Shown: piece after piece, positions 23,030 through 35,000 of the stretch
Layout of the letters: each line of letters opens with the position of its first letter
Position numbering within the stretch: the stretch's first letter is position 1
DNA from: Vitellaria paradoxa
Taxonomy: Eukaryota > Streptophyta > Magnoliopsida > Ericales > Sapotaceae
Length of the DNA: 64,000 nt
Assembly: GCA_019916065.1 (NCBI GenBank)
Contig: CM034243.1
Coordinates: 930,001-994,000 of the forward strand
Direction: 5' to 3'
Notes under the pieces: generated by a model
What the model saw: the letters and a program-made list of their open reading frames with translations, nothing else
Database searches by the model: none
What the model was told of the DNA's origin: nothing
Position numbers and translations under genes: made by a program

Positions 23030-23658
23030 AGATTTTACTCCACCAGCGGCATGAACACCCAGAGCGGGGCCCACCGTTGAGGGCACGCACTGTGGAAGCT
23101 GACTAGACACGCATTTGACGTCCAAGTGGGACAGGTTGATGACCGTTCATTGGTTGTTTGTCCTTCCAACGAGCTGACACGTCATTCATCGTCGTCTACC
23201 AACCTCTCCGCGTTTGCCAACTCGGTTGCTCGGGTGGCATAGGCTTCAACGCCGTCTCAAATTACAATTCTGCCACTTTTATCACCAAAAAGCAGTAATT
23301 ACTTTTTATATGGTCAAAGGGTCTCCCCTCCGGAGAGCAAAACCATGCTGTGTATATGTGTGTGTGTGTGTGTGTGTGACATATGTCAGTATACCTATAA
23401 GTACACTCCTGTCTCCCTCGCCCCCCCCCCCTTCCTTTTTTCTATCTTATATATATCCGATCGAATTTATGCATTTATTTTATAGATATATCAATCATGA
23501 ATAGACTTTCAAGGTCACTTGATGCAATACTACTCTTCCCTTTCTTTCCTTGGCTTTGCTCATATGTTTTCTTGTAGAATTTTCGGGGGAAATTAAGTGG
23601 AAAATCTGGGGCTTTTGTGTTTTTTTCTTGTTTGTTTGATTGGTTTGGGTTCTCAGGA
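23030..23658 (+). promoter_or_regulatory. SAUR promoter and leader
   Basis: GC-richer stretch at 23030-23230 with several ACGT-core words (TTTGACGTCC near 23114, GACACGTCATTC near 23176). An auxin-response core TGTCTC is at 23410-23415 and a TATA-like TTATATATAT at 23447-23456, about 200 bases ahead of the start codon. A (TG)n tract lies at 23352-23379. The regulatory roles are inferred from motif and position only. Confidence 0.5.
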
Positions 23659-23982
23659 ATGGGTGGGGGAAAGAAGAGCCAGTTGATGAGGTTTACTCTG
23701 CAAAGGAATCAACAACAACAAGGGGAGAAGAAGGTACCAAAAGGGTGCGTTGCGATAAAGGTCGGGGGAGTGGGTGAGGAACAGCAGAGGTTTGTGGTGC
23801 CGGTGACGAACCTGAATCACCCGCTGTTCGTGAAGTTGTTGAAGGAGGCGGAGAAAGAGTATGGGTTCGATCAGGAGGGTATGATCGCCATCCCTTGCCA
23901 TGTGGAGGAGTTTCGTGACGTTCAGGGTATGATCGATAAGGATCCATCCGTCACCGTCAAACATGCATGTTGGCTGTTTTAG
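23659..23982 (+). CDS. SAUR: SAUR-family auxin-responsive protein
   Basis: Predicted 107 residues from an uninterrupted frame, the usual size and the usual lack of introns for SAURs. The conserved core runs from about residue 25 to 95: KVPKGCVAIKVG, then QRFVVPVTNLNHPLFVKLL, then the EYGFDQEG and IPCHVEEF motifs. The N-terminus MGGGKKSQLMRF and the short tail point to the SAUR32-like subgroup. SAURs of this kind bind and inhibit PP2C.D phosphatases, thereby keeping plasma-membrane proton pumps active and promoting cell expansion; that is family knowledge. I chose the ATG at 23659 because an upstream in-frame ATG at 23617 would add a hydrophobic leader (FFSCLFDWFGF) absent from the family. The 3' region has GGATGGTAG and TGTAGAT words that weakly resemble a DST mRNA-instability element. 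Confidence 0.95.
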   Translation: MGGGKKSQLMRFTLQRNQQQQGEKKVPKGCVAIKVGGVGEEQQRFVVPVTNLNHPLFVKLLKEAEKEYGFDQEGMIAIPCHVEEFRDVQGMIDKDPSVTVKHACWLF

Positions 23983-24140
23983 GGTTTTACTTACTCTTCT
24001 GTAAAATTTAAAAGGCTACTTTTGGGTGCTACCTTTGTCGTTAATTACTCGGCGAGGATGGTAGTGACTGTAGATGCATGCATGATGAATATACATTCAT
24101 GTTTGATTTTGAAACATTATTAACTGGAAATATGAATTAT

Positions 24141-24145
24141 CAAGC

Positions 24146-24174
<29 letters not shown>
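24141..24174. repeat. AT microsatellite
   Basis: (AT)n just past the SAUR 3' region. Confidence 0.85.
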
Positions 24175-24177
<3 letters not shown>

Positions 24178-24287
24178 ATGTATGATTCTCTATTTCCTGC
24201 TTTTCTTTTTCTGTTCCTTTTGATTTCTTAAATATTATTAATGGCATAATACATACAAGTATCAATCTCCGGATATAACTACACAAC

Positions 24288-24314
24288 GGGAGGGAGGGAG
24301 GGAGGGAGGAGGGG
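24288..24314 (+). repeat. GGGA repeat, G-quadruplex candidate
   Basis: Six GGG(A) units in a row, then GGGG, about 300 bases past the SAUR stop codon. Four or more closely spaced G-runs meet the usual G-quadruplex rule. Confidence 0.7.
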
Positions 24315-24450
24315 ATCGATTAATGTAACCTTTTTTTTAAGCCGTTTAATTTGTTCCTATCCATAATTAATCAAAATCAGTGCCAAATTTATTTCACTGC
24401 TTTAATTGGTTTTGGATTTACACATATCAGCCAAGAATACGTGTATACAT

Positions 24451-24483
<33 letters not shown>

Positions 24484-24654
24484 TATAAATACTCATCCAT
24501 TGGTTGCAGGATTTCTTGATATGCACAAAAAAGACGTTATTGCTTTGACTCATCGGTCGCCTTTTAGGACCTGAGGGCCCACTCATCCAATGGTGTGAGG
24601 TATCACACCTGCATTGACTGTAGGTCCCTCTTAATCCGTTACTTTGGGCCGCAT

Positions 24655-24900
24655 TGAGAGTGCATTTGGAGTCGAAATTTTTAAATTTTTGGTGATTTCT
24701 TTTTTTTGGATAAACATAATTAGGTACAATTTTTTTTATGTGTTTAATAAAACAAATAGAGATTTTTTAAAATGTTTAAATTACTTATAATTATTTAGTA
24801 AAAAATTGAAGAAATTCTTAAAACTGTTGGTTGTTTAGTAAAAAAATATTTTTAAGAATTTTTAATAACTTTTGAAGTATTACTAAACATAAAAAAAAAA
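24655..24900. mobile_element. MITE-like AT-rich element
   Basis: Starts around GTGCATTTGGAGTCG and ends around GTATTACTAAACATAA. The AAATTCTTAA, TTTTTAAGAATTT and GTTTAGTAAAA words resemble the block at 8030-8703. Non-coding. Confidence 0.4.
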
Positions 24901-25044
24901 AGAAACTAACAAACAAATAAAAGTTGTTAATTTTTTTTTTTTTCTCTTCGCATAACCTGAATTGGTTTAAGCGGCGGAGACAAACAAAAATATAATTCCT
25001 TATGATAGGATACAAAAATATTACCTAAAGTTTACATATATTAT

Positions 25045-25190
25045 GGCTCCGTTTGATTTGTAAAAAAATTCTAAAAAAAACTTTATAAATCTCTATTAAC
25101 TTTATATCACATCAACTTTTTTTTTACTGCACGTATTACGAACTCTCAATTTATCTCACTTTATGTCACTCCAAACTCACCCTATATATG
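25045..25190. mobile_element. MITE-like element, family G
   Basis: ATGGCTCCGTTTGATTTG to CACTCCAAACTCACC. Carries the family ending TATCTCACTTTATGTCACTCC. Non-coding. Confidence 0.55.
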
Positions 25191-27000
25191 AGCACTATCA
25201 TCCACACAAATTTAGTGTCTTAAAATTAAGATAATTTGATTTAATTTAAAAATATTTTAAAATAAACTTAAATATACATAAATAATCAATTTGAACACGC
25301 GGTAGGATTACCAATCTAGATTTATAGAAAGTAGGAAAAGGATACTGGTTGGTGGGTGGGTGGGTGTGTTTGGGTGGCTTAAGTTTGTGGCTTTAATTAC
25401 TGCTTTATTGCACATTTTCCACTTGGAGAAACCTATAAACTTAAAAAGATGAGTCTCAATTAAACCGAGTCTTATATAATATTCTTCGTTGTCATTTTTG
25501 ATTATTTTGGTATACGTTATAGTCTCCTAATTAAATTATCATTAAAATTAGTGTTGTTCCCTTTAAATATGTATTGCACAATTCATTATAACGGAGTTTA
25601 ATAAACAAACTATGGCAAAGACATACACTTCGTATATAATAATAATTTTACTTCTTAAATTTTCTTCTTTCATTCTACCTTTTTTTTTTCCCTTTTTTCT
25701 TTCCAATCTCTGCAAATTCTATTTTTTTCTTATAGATTAATTATAGAAAGTTAGAAAGAAAAGTTAAATAGAAGCAAAAAGTAATTAAAAGGTATTTATG
25801 AAATAAAATATTGTGACGATATTTCAAAAAAAATAAAATAAAGTGATTTTTACTTTATCTGTATCTATATTATTATATAAAGAAAATATTAAGAATATTT
25901 GGTAAATCCTAAAAATTAATGAAGAATCAATATCTTTTGAGGTAAGTTTTTGCCTTAGTAATTTTGAGATATTAATCTAACCGTATTCCATCTAAAAATC
26001 AATTGTTTGGGAAGAATAGTAATGGTATATATATAATTTTTACTATTGGAATTTGGATGTATATATGTGAACGGAGCTTCAGCTTTCAGTAACCCCATGA
26101 GGATCAAAATTGGCTGGCTTAATTCAGGAGAGGCATGCAGGCAGAGCTCCATAAAGAGTCAACCATATGAATTGCTTTGGTCACCAAAAATGCAGCATGT
26201 TACATACATACCCACTCACACAAACAATGTGTGTTGGAAATATATATATATATGCATTTAAATTAATATAACAGTAGAGGATATTGATCATTTTGACTTC
26301 TACCATTCCATGCAATTACCTTTGCTTTCCTGCTGGTTAATCTGGAAAATGGTCTGATTGCACCCATGGAGTTTCCAAAACCACCCACATTTGACTTTCA
26401 ATATTAATTATCATGTTTTATTTTGGTAGTGATATCCACGTTATATTGCGATTTTGACATTGATTTTGATAATCAAATATGATAATTTAATGTGTTTTTT
26501 TAATAAATTATATATTAAGCATTTGCTTGTTATTTGAATATTATTTCCTGTATAAAAGGTATCACACCACAAAAGAATTGGCGCTGACATATTTTGAAGC
26601 ATTGTATTTTATAACATAATTGTATATTCCAATACCAAAAGTCAGAAACCAATTTATTTTAAGAAAGAGTCTCCTGGAGTTAGACCGAGTAACTTATGGG
26701 TATACTTATTATACATACCATACGGGTTTGATTATTAATTCAAGCGAATATGTGTGAAAAATAGTGTACATCTCTCTAATTTATTTATCGGTTAAGCGAT
26801 TTGTTGATAATTGTAACAAACCAATAAAGGTTCCAAATTACTAAAAAAAAAAATTATTTTAGGAAAGAAATTCTCAAAATATTTTAATGATCAAATCTTG
26901 CAACGATTGTATTTATCACCGAACGACTATATCAATTACATAACAACTATATTCAAGCCCATCTATTAAAAAAAAAAAAGTGGGAAATTATGAAATTAAG
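25191..27000. other. Intergenic; no supported gene
   Basis: AT-rich DNA with short microsatellites (GGTG near 25355-25368, TA near 26240-26252). I see nothing coding. Confidence 0.5.
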
Positions 27001-27006
27001 AGTAAG

Positions 27007-27074
27007 AACTAGGGAATTAAAGTTAAAAACTATTCTATTGAACTAGGGAATTAAAATTAAAAACTATTCTATTG
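27007..27074. repeat. 34-bp tandem duplication
   Basis: Two adjacent 34-bp units, each from AACTAGGGAATTAAA to CTATTCTATTG, differing at one base. The second abuts a family-E-like MITE (27075-27205). Confidence 0.85.
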
Positions 27075-27210
27075 TTTTAGGGAATGATAATTGACCAAAA
27101 TCAACTAAAATCTATAAATTTTTACTAATTTTTACTAACTTTTTATACTTTTTTTTTAATCAAATTTTACTGCTTATTACTTTTATTACAACTCATTACT
27201 AGTTAGAATA
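27075..27210. mobile_element. MITE-like element, family E
   Basis: Carries the family words AATCAACTAAAATCTATAAA, TTACTAACTTTTTATAC and TTACTGCTTATTACTTTTAT in the order seen at 2290 and 16290. 27211-27769 contains the presumed 3' untranslated region of the CRK gene and (ATT)n and AAATA tracts. Confidence 0.5.
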
Positions 27211-27769
27211 TACTTTTATTGCAACCCATTACTAGCTGGAAAAATTATCAAATAAGTAATCGGTGACGTCTGATCTATCAAACTTGTCACAATATCTACA
27301 TTTATTGACCAACAGCTCCATCAACTAGCCATGGGGTACTTGTACACAAATAGCACAAGACAACTATTATTATTATTATTATTTTGAATACTCAAAATAT
27401 CTGAATAAGCTTGAACACAGCCCGACTAATTAATTATCTGTTATCATTTTGCACCTAAATTGCTAATAAATAATTAAATACAGTTCAAGCCAGATTTAAA
27501 AAATAAATAAATAAATAAAAGAAAATAAATAATATTTGAAATCCGCAGAAGGGGAATGAAAGAGCTGAGAGCATGGAGAAAATCTCGCTATCATAAAAAG
27601 CAACCTCCCAGCAACTGACTCAACTATCATAAAATTCATTTCGTTTTGTACACAAATTTTCTATCTTCCAACCCCTAAATTAAAGGATCGGCTAAAAAAA
27701 AAAAAAAAAGAAATATTCAAATCCCATGACTTTTTTAATTGCTGTCGAAAGGCTGAAAAAGAAACCCTA

Positions 27770-30700
27770 TCATCGTTGTCTTGTATTTGAGCTTCGGAGC
27801 GTCACCCCATGCAAAAATTTTGTATACCCAAGTAAACTAAGCTTCCCATCAGAGCTACGAATCCAGTCTCTCAGAATTGTACAAGCTGTTTGCCCCACAT
27901 TCAATTCCTGCAACCAATCAAAAAACCCATAATAATTTTTAACATCAATTAATTGCAAGTACATAGAGGGATCCAGAAAAAAAAAATGGTAAATAAATAC
28001 CCTAGCCAATTCGTCCACTGAGATAACTCGGTTACCCTCCTCTTCAAAATGTTGGAATCCGGCGGATGCAATCTGCTCCCATCCTTCGAGAGCCTCGAGC
28101 TGATATGTGCTAATTGCAGCAGCACAAAACTCTTCAAAGTCCATCTTTCTGTAGGAAAGTGGTGCCATCTGAAACAAATTATACACAGAAATCTCAACAA
28201 GAAGATGAATAAATATTTATTTGATTGCAGCCCATAACTCCATATATTTTCCTGGCATAAGAAGTTCGTTGAAATTAAATTCAAGTAATTTATTATGCTA
28301 AAGCCTAAACCCTCTCGTAGCAGTGTTATGTGATATCAAACAAACACAAAAAATGCACGCATACAATATGGGTAAACTTAGGCATGAACATGGGACACAC
28401 CGATCAATACTACTACTGAAAAATATTAATCTCATGTGCCTTACCGCATTTAGAATGTCAGGAACCCTTGATTCCTTCATTGCATCAGTTGAATTTCGCA
28501 AAAGAGCCTGAAATTTTAGTTAGATTATTCACGAGCAACAATTCCGACTTTATACAATCGGGAAAAATAAAAAAGGTGGCAACAACAGTAAATGTCTAAT
28601 AGAAACCACATAATGATATAACTTGGGCTATATGACACTGCCATTTTCACCAATAGAATAAAGGATTCCAGGAAATGATAAACCAGCCCTTTACTTCCAA
28701 GGTATTACAGAGAGAAGAGAACAACCATTTTGAAGTTATCAAGAGAGATGCGTCCGTCTCTATTAGGTTCTAAAAGCATAAACTGAGCTCTAATATAAGC
28801 CAACTCATCCTCTGTTAAAGCTTTTGAAAGAGCCTGCAAACAACCAACAATAAAAAGCTCAGCATTCCTAATCAATCATCCACAATGTCATCATGACATG
28901 ACCCTCAAATCACCACTAAACCTGGCCCACGACATCAGTTCATGTAATGGATGGCCAAAAGAACAACGAAACAAATTACAACGTTGACAATGCGACTCAC
29001 ATGATCAGTCCTCACGTGCAACTATCAGTTTAGAGATTTCATTCATAATATTAATGAGTTTTGGAAATTAAAACACGGTTCCTTCTGAAATGATCATCTG
29101 GCTTTCAATGGCTAACGAGGAATTCTAAGTTTCAGTAGACACACATTGAAATATGCATTAAACAAAATGGAGGACAATAACTGATAAACATCGCAGTCAA
29201 GTCAAACTATGTGGCTTGAGACCTCAAGCATCAACACAGAATTTTATCATCATATGTATATGAAATCATTTCATATTTTTTTTTTCTTGTAGCATTTGGA
29301 TGAACATATCCATCCTCATGAATAAAATTAAAAGTGAAATGGATTCAATGTGAAAAGAGGGCATAAAAAGGTAGAACAATCTTGTCTGCGAACTGAGGCG
29401 ACAATCTAAATTCAAACACACGTAGATGTAATGCTTGTGATGAGGAATGAAAAAGTCCAATCCAAACACCCGGTAAATTGAGATCATTCCCATGGACTAC
29501 CAAAGGTTCCCAAACTAAAAGGATAATTATTCATTGCATAACAGTAGGTCTTAACTGATAAAGGCTATCCAGACATCAACCATTACAGTCAAACAGCAGA
29601 AGGACCAAGATAGAAACCAAATGCACATTAATGTGACTGGTTGTACACACACATGCAAGACATAAGACAGTACCTTTAAGGCTGCACGTTTGAAAGGAGT
29701 AGCATGAAGATATGACTTGACCAACTTATAGATCAATATATCTAAAGGAACAGGATAATTCTCACTCCGCAACCAGGGGTGAGCTGCAATGACAAAAATA
29801 GGCATTAGTTTATTAAAAAATAAATAAAAAGCCTAATCATTGTTAATGCCAAATTCTTCATTCTGATTTAACTTTCAGTCCACCCCAAATGGAATTTGAG
29901 GTTACCATCGTGTGTTGACCAATGTAAGGAAAGTGACTCCTCCATAAGCATATTTCTAGCTAGAATAGTGCACAGAAATCATTTTATTTCAACAAAAGAA
30001 TAACTAGAAGTTGAAACCTACTCAGAGCTTGAGCAGCAGTCATCCTCTTCCTGTAATCCTTGTTTAAGAGCCTTTTAACAAAATCTTTTGCTTCTGCTGA
30101 CACGGAAGGCCAAGGTAAATCATCAAAGTTAGGATCAGCTCTTAGTACTGAACGGAAAATTCCCGATTCTGTTCTTGCCCAGAATGGTCTGCTTCCGCAT
30201 AACAAGATATAAGTGATAACACCAATACTCCAAATATCAGCTTCAAGACAGTAAGATCTATGAAGGACTTCTGGCGCCACATAGTATGCACTTCCAACAA
30301 TATCATTCAGTCTTTCATCTGCATTAACACTCATAACACAAAAAAGTTAAGAATTCAAACATAAACTTAAGTGACACTGACTATTCTCTATAGCATCATG
30401 TATTGCCACTTTAATTTTTCAAGTCTATTGTCCAATGAAAACTGTACCATTACTGTATATTAAAAACCGATCTCTGCCCACTGACACAAAGTCTGTGTGA
30501 GCATTCCTCACAAGAAACAAAAAAGTATTCATCAAAAACAGAATTGATAGGTTAATCAAAATGGAACACTTGCTACTTCTAACAACAGTATGGAGGGTGT
30601 GACATGAACTTTCAAAATTGATTAATTAATTACTTGGCAAAGCAAGGCACCAAAACTCTATACACACCCTAAAACTTCAAAATTTAGTGCCGTTTAACAG

Positions 30701-31953
30701 ACCAGGTCGCCTGCCGGTGGATTGAGGTATGGTCAAAATAGGCTTGCTTGATTTTTTGACCCAATAAAATAAGCTAACTTTGTCCTAGATTCTGCGACAC
30801 ATCAGCATTTTACATCATGGAACAAGTTTGAAATTATATTGTAAAGGTAGTAGTAATAAGCTGATATTGATAAAGATATCTGATTAAGATAACAAACTTT
30901 GAATAATCTGCGGCCATTACCTGGTCTGACGAAGTCAGAAAGACCAAAATCAATAAGCCTCATATCAGCATTTTCATTTCTAGAGGTGAAAAGAAAATTC
31001 TGTAATGCAAGCAGTTAGATAAACGCATCAGCGATCAAGAATATTGAGGAATGATTACTAGATGCAATAGAAAATATTTTTTATTTGGAAAAGGGAAAAA
31101 ATAGCACAAGTCCTAATAATGCAAAATACAAAGATGCTGAGTTCAAGAAGTCAAAACCTCAGGCTTCAAGTCACGGTGCACAACACCTTGAAGATGACAA
31201 AAGGCAACCACATTTAAAATTTGCACAACAATGAGTTTTGCGTCCTCTTCTGTGTATTTACCACCCCTATTGCCACCGAAAATTATGTAATATTGAAATT
31301 AGATATACAAATAATAAAATAATTCTTAAAATAATGTTATCTTTTACCTTGACAATATTCTGTCAAGGAGTTCTCCACCTTCACACAATCTGACAAAACC
31401 AAATAAAAAGTTTTTTTAGACCCAAAAAATTCCAAGAAAATAAATCAGAAACTTGATAAGAAGCTATGAACGAATTTCGTATAGAACACAATAGACAGAC
31501 ATCAACATGGCTGATAGCAGCCAGTAGTTCCAGTATTTTTTGGAACAGTGAAAACAGACATCTATCATTATTATACCATTGAGATAATATGAGCACACGA
31601 TGAGATAAATAAGTCAGAAGAAAGAAAGAGCAATATCCCAAACTTCTATATAATATTTGTGCTTTATAATACAACAGCATCAGGTTTTTAGGATAAAGAG
31701 AACAGAAGAAATCTTGATAAATTGTCTTTACGTTTTTGGTAGAAAAATCGTCACTACATATGATTACAAACATTGAACAAAATTATTTTATTTTATTTTA
31801 TTTTTTATGACTACACTAAGCCACTTTTCTAGGAATAAGTTCCATAAGGAAAAAAAAAAAAAAAATAGAGGACATACTCCATGACTATGTATACATTGTT
31901 GGCATCCTCACATGCATCATAGAATCTGACTAGATGCCTATGCCCTGATAGAC

Positions 31954-32002
<49 letters not shown>

Positions 32003-35000
32003 TGTCATCTGCCAAAAAAAAAAAAAAAAGGAGAGAGAGAAACTTTTTTAGATACATCTACTGCTCAATTGACACATTGAAAGTTGAAGACAAATGTCAA
32101 AGCTAATGAACTCCTCAAACATAAAACAAAATAAATAAATAATTAATTAATTAATAAGAAAGCATGAAGATGATTTTTCAAAGAATTTCTGTTGAAGTCG
32201 TTATTTTGTAGTAAAAAATTCTTTCCTTCTTTTAGCTTTGTTAAGTTTAATGCAAGTGTTCGCAAATTCCTCGACCAAATAGGATTTTAATTAATTAATA
32301 ATTTGTTTTCTAAAACACAGTAGCATTTGAATTATATTTGATTTCCTTTATTGAGTTACAGTCCTAATAGAATTTGGACTAATTTAGTCCTTTTTTGTTT
32401 GGAGTTAAGGTTGGTTGGGAAGTTTCCTATGTCGTTGGGAAGTTTCCTATGTAGTTGGAAAGTTTACAATTTTGATACCAAGTCTTGTACACTTAGGCAT
32501 AGGCTCAGTGAAACTTGATATATTTCACCCTTTGCTAGTTGTTGCTAGTTGATATTCCACAACTAGCAAAGGGTGAAATTTCAAGCTTCAAAATCAATTT
32601 ATATCTAGGAAAGACAAAGAAGTAGGTTGGATCTTACAACTATTGACAAGATTATCAAAAGCATCGGACGCAAATTGATATAATCTACAACTATATCTTC
32701 AATTTAGAGTAGACCAACACGGTTGATATCATAGTCCCAAAACCACATTATAATTAGATTGCCTACCGTGCCCATAATGCCATGGTACTCTAGGCCTGTA
32801 ACATAATAAAACTTCACTCATACCACCCTAGGCTTGTAAATATAACCAACAGTGACACATTCCTCAATTTCCAATTCTTTTAACTGAAACAAAGTAGTTA
32901 AAACATCAACTTACCAATGGTCTTGCCTCTAAACTTCCCTTCTATAGATTCCTCAGTGCAACAATAGATTAAATTGCAGCAATTTATCAATCAGGAGGAG
33001 AAAAAAAATGCGGTGAATGAAATGGTGACAAAGCTTACAAATGGGTACTAGGGGTAAATGTATCACTGGTAACATTAAAAGCAAGTTCATGTCCATTGAA
33101 TCAACTTGCCCGTGCAAAATTGGCAAGGCACTATATTTTCAAATAGCTCCTTTTACATCAGGAAATGGGAGGAAATTAGAAGATACACATGGTTGGGGGA
33201 TGTTTTCCTCCAAGAAAATATCAGAACGGTTATTCAAAGCAATTTGGGATCTAAGGTAGGTGGGTTGGGAGGGAACATTGGCGAATATCTAGAGGAATTG
33301 AAAATAACCAATTTGACAAAAGTTTCGGCTAAAAAACAAAATCAGTAAAAACAATCAACAAGAAAAATAACGATAGCAAGAACAACTTTAGTAAAAAATA
33401 AATAAATAAAAAGCAATAAAAGGCCAAAGAACACATCAACACACGGACCATATTCACATTTCAATCCTTTTATTTACATGGATTTCATATTAACAATATA
33501 TCCTACGCTTCAGAATTAGAAACTAGCTACCATCTTCAGAAACTTATTTTAATTAGCAATTGAAAGATGATGGCATTCAAGATAGTGGCAGCCTAGTGGT
33601 AAAGGCCTAATTTCATGTGGCATGGTGGGTAGATCGGCATACGTTTTGACACCTACAGATTTTGGAAAGCACAACACTCGAGTCCATAAATCCTTTGATC
33701 ACCAGCTTATCACTGGTATGCATGCCTTTGGCAGGTGATGCAGTAGCGGGACAATTGGCAGGATATCTTTCCCAATTACAATAGAGTAACATTCTTGAAT
33801 CCACAAGAACATAACTTTGAATCACAAAAACCAAACAAGAACACAGAGTTCTACAAAAATCTAAATTTGATTAATAACTTGAATCTAAAAAAACTAAAAT
33901 TACAAAGGTCCTATTTATAACACTAAACTAGTTCTAATTTAATCCTAATTAAAATAGGTTTCCTAAGAGTTTTCTAATCAAACTTTGCAAACAAATCTAA
34001 TCCTAATTTACAAAATAGCCTTTGGCTCAAAATAAAAGATAAGTAATCAAATAAAATTTTTGTACTAATCCTAAATAACATAATAAAAGAAATTAATCTA
34101 AAATAAACTAGAAAAACAAAAAAAAATTCTGAACAGAATCCGGACGCAGTGTCCTACACCAGCAAGACAGTGATTGGATTATGATTTAAGCTAGCTTGAG
34201 TAAACACTGCAAACAACCGCATTTGAGGGCCAGTCTAAGCACCTCACCCTCCCCCCAAAAAAAAAAATTAATAATAATAAATAAATAAATTTAGATCCCA
34301 AGAGAGTAGGTTACATGGGTAAATGGCAAGCATTTGAATTTCACTTGCAGTCATTGGGAGGGCATTGCTATCCCATTATGTGTCTTACTATGGACGTGTA
34401 TTGGTCAATTCGATTTGGGTTCATACTTAATCCAAAATCGAACCAATTTTTTTTTTTTTTTAGTTCTTGAAATTTGGACCCGAACTTGAACCAATTTCAA
34501 CTTGGAATTGAACTGAACCAAACCAAAAATATTGGATTGGGTCAATTTGATTTTTGGGTTGAGTTACTTTGCTTATTTTCGATTCCTAGACATCCAAATA
34601 AGTAATATAAAAAATAAATATATAGTTATCATTTTCATATATTCTATAAATATATAATTATTTGTTTACGTGTGTTTGCTGTGTCATGGCCAGAATTTTT
34701 TAAAAATTGTGCATCTGCATGTCCGTGTTGTGTCGTATCTATGTCTCGCATTCATATTCATGATTCTTGTCAACCCATTTGAGTCAAAATTAATATCTAC
34801 AAATGCTTGAGAGAAGCTATGAACCACATGCATCAAGTATGCATGTGAACCCAAAATGTCTATACCATAAATCTAAGACCTTAAATTTTGCATGATAAAA
34901 GAAGAATTTATTACATTTGCCTAAAATTGTGTTACTCGACCTGCATTATGCCATTTAGCAATTGTTCCATAATAGGTCCAAGACTAGGGAAAGGAGTGTC

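Noticed and set aside
23653..23964. 103- and 84-codon minus-strand frames over SAUR
   Set aside because: Shadows of the real plus-strand SAUR frame.
31381..31773. 130-codon minus-strand frame in CRK intron 2
   Set aside because: It overlaps the intron and exon 3 in another frame than the kinase; hydrophobic peptide from T-rich intron DNA.
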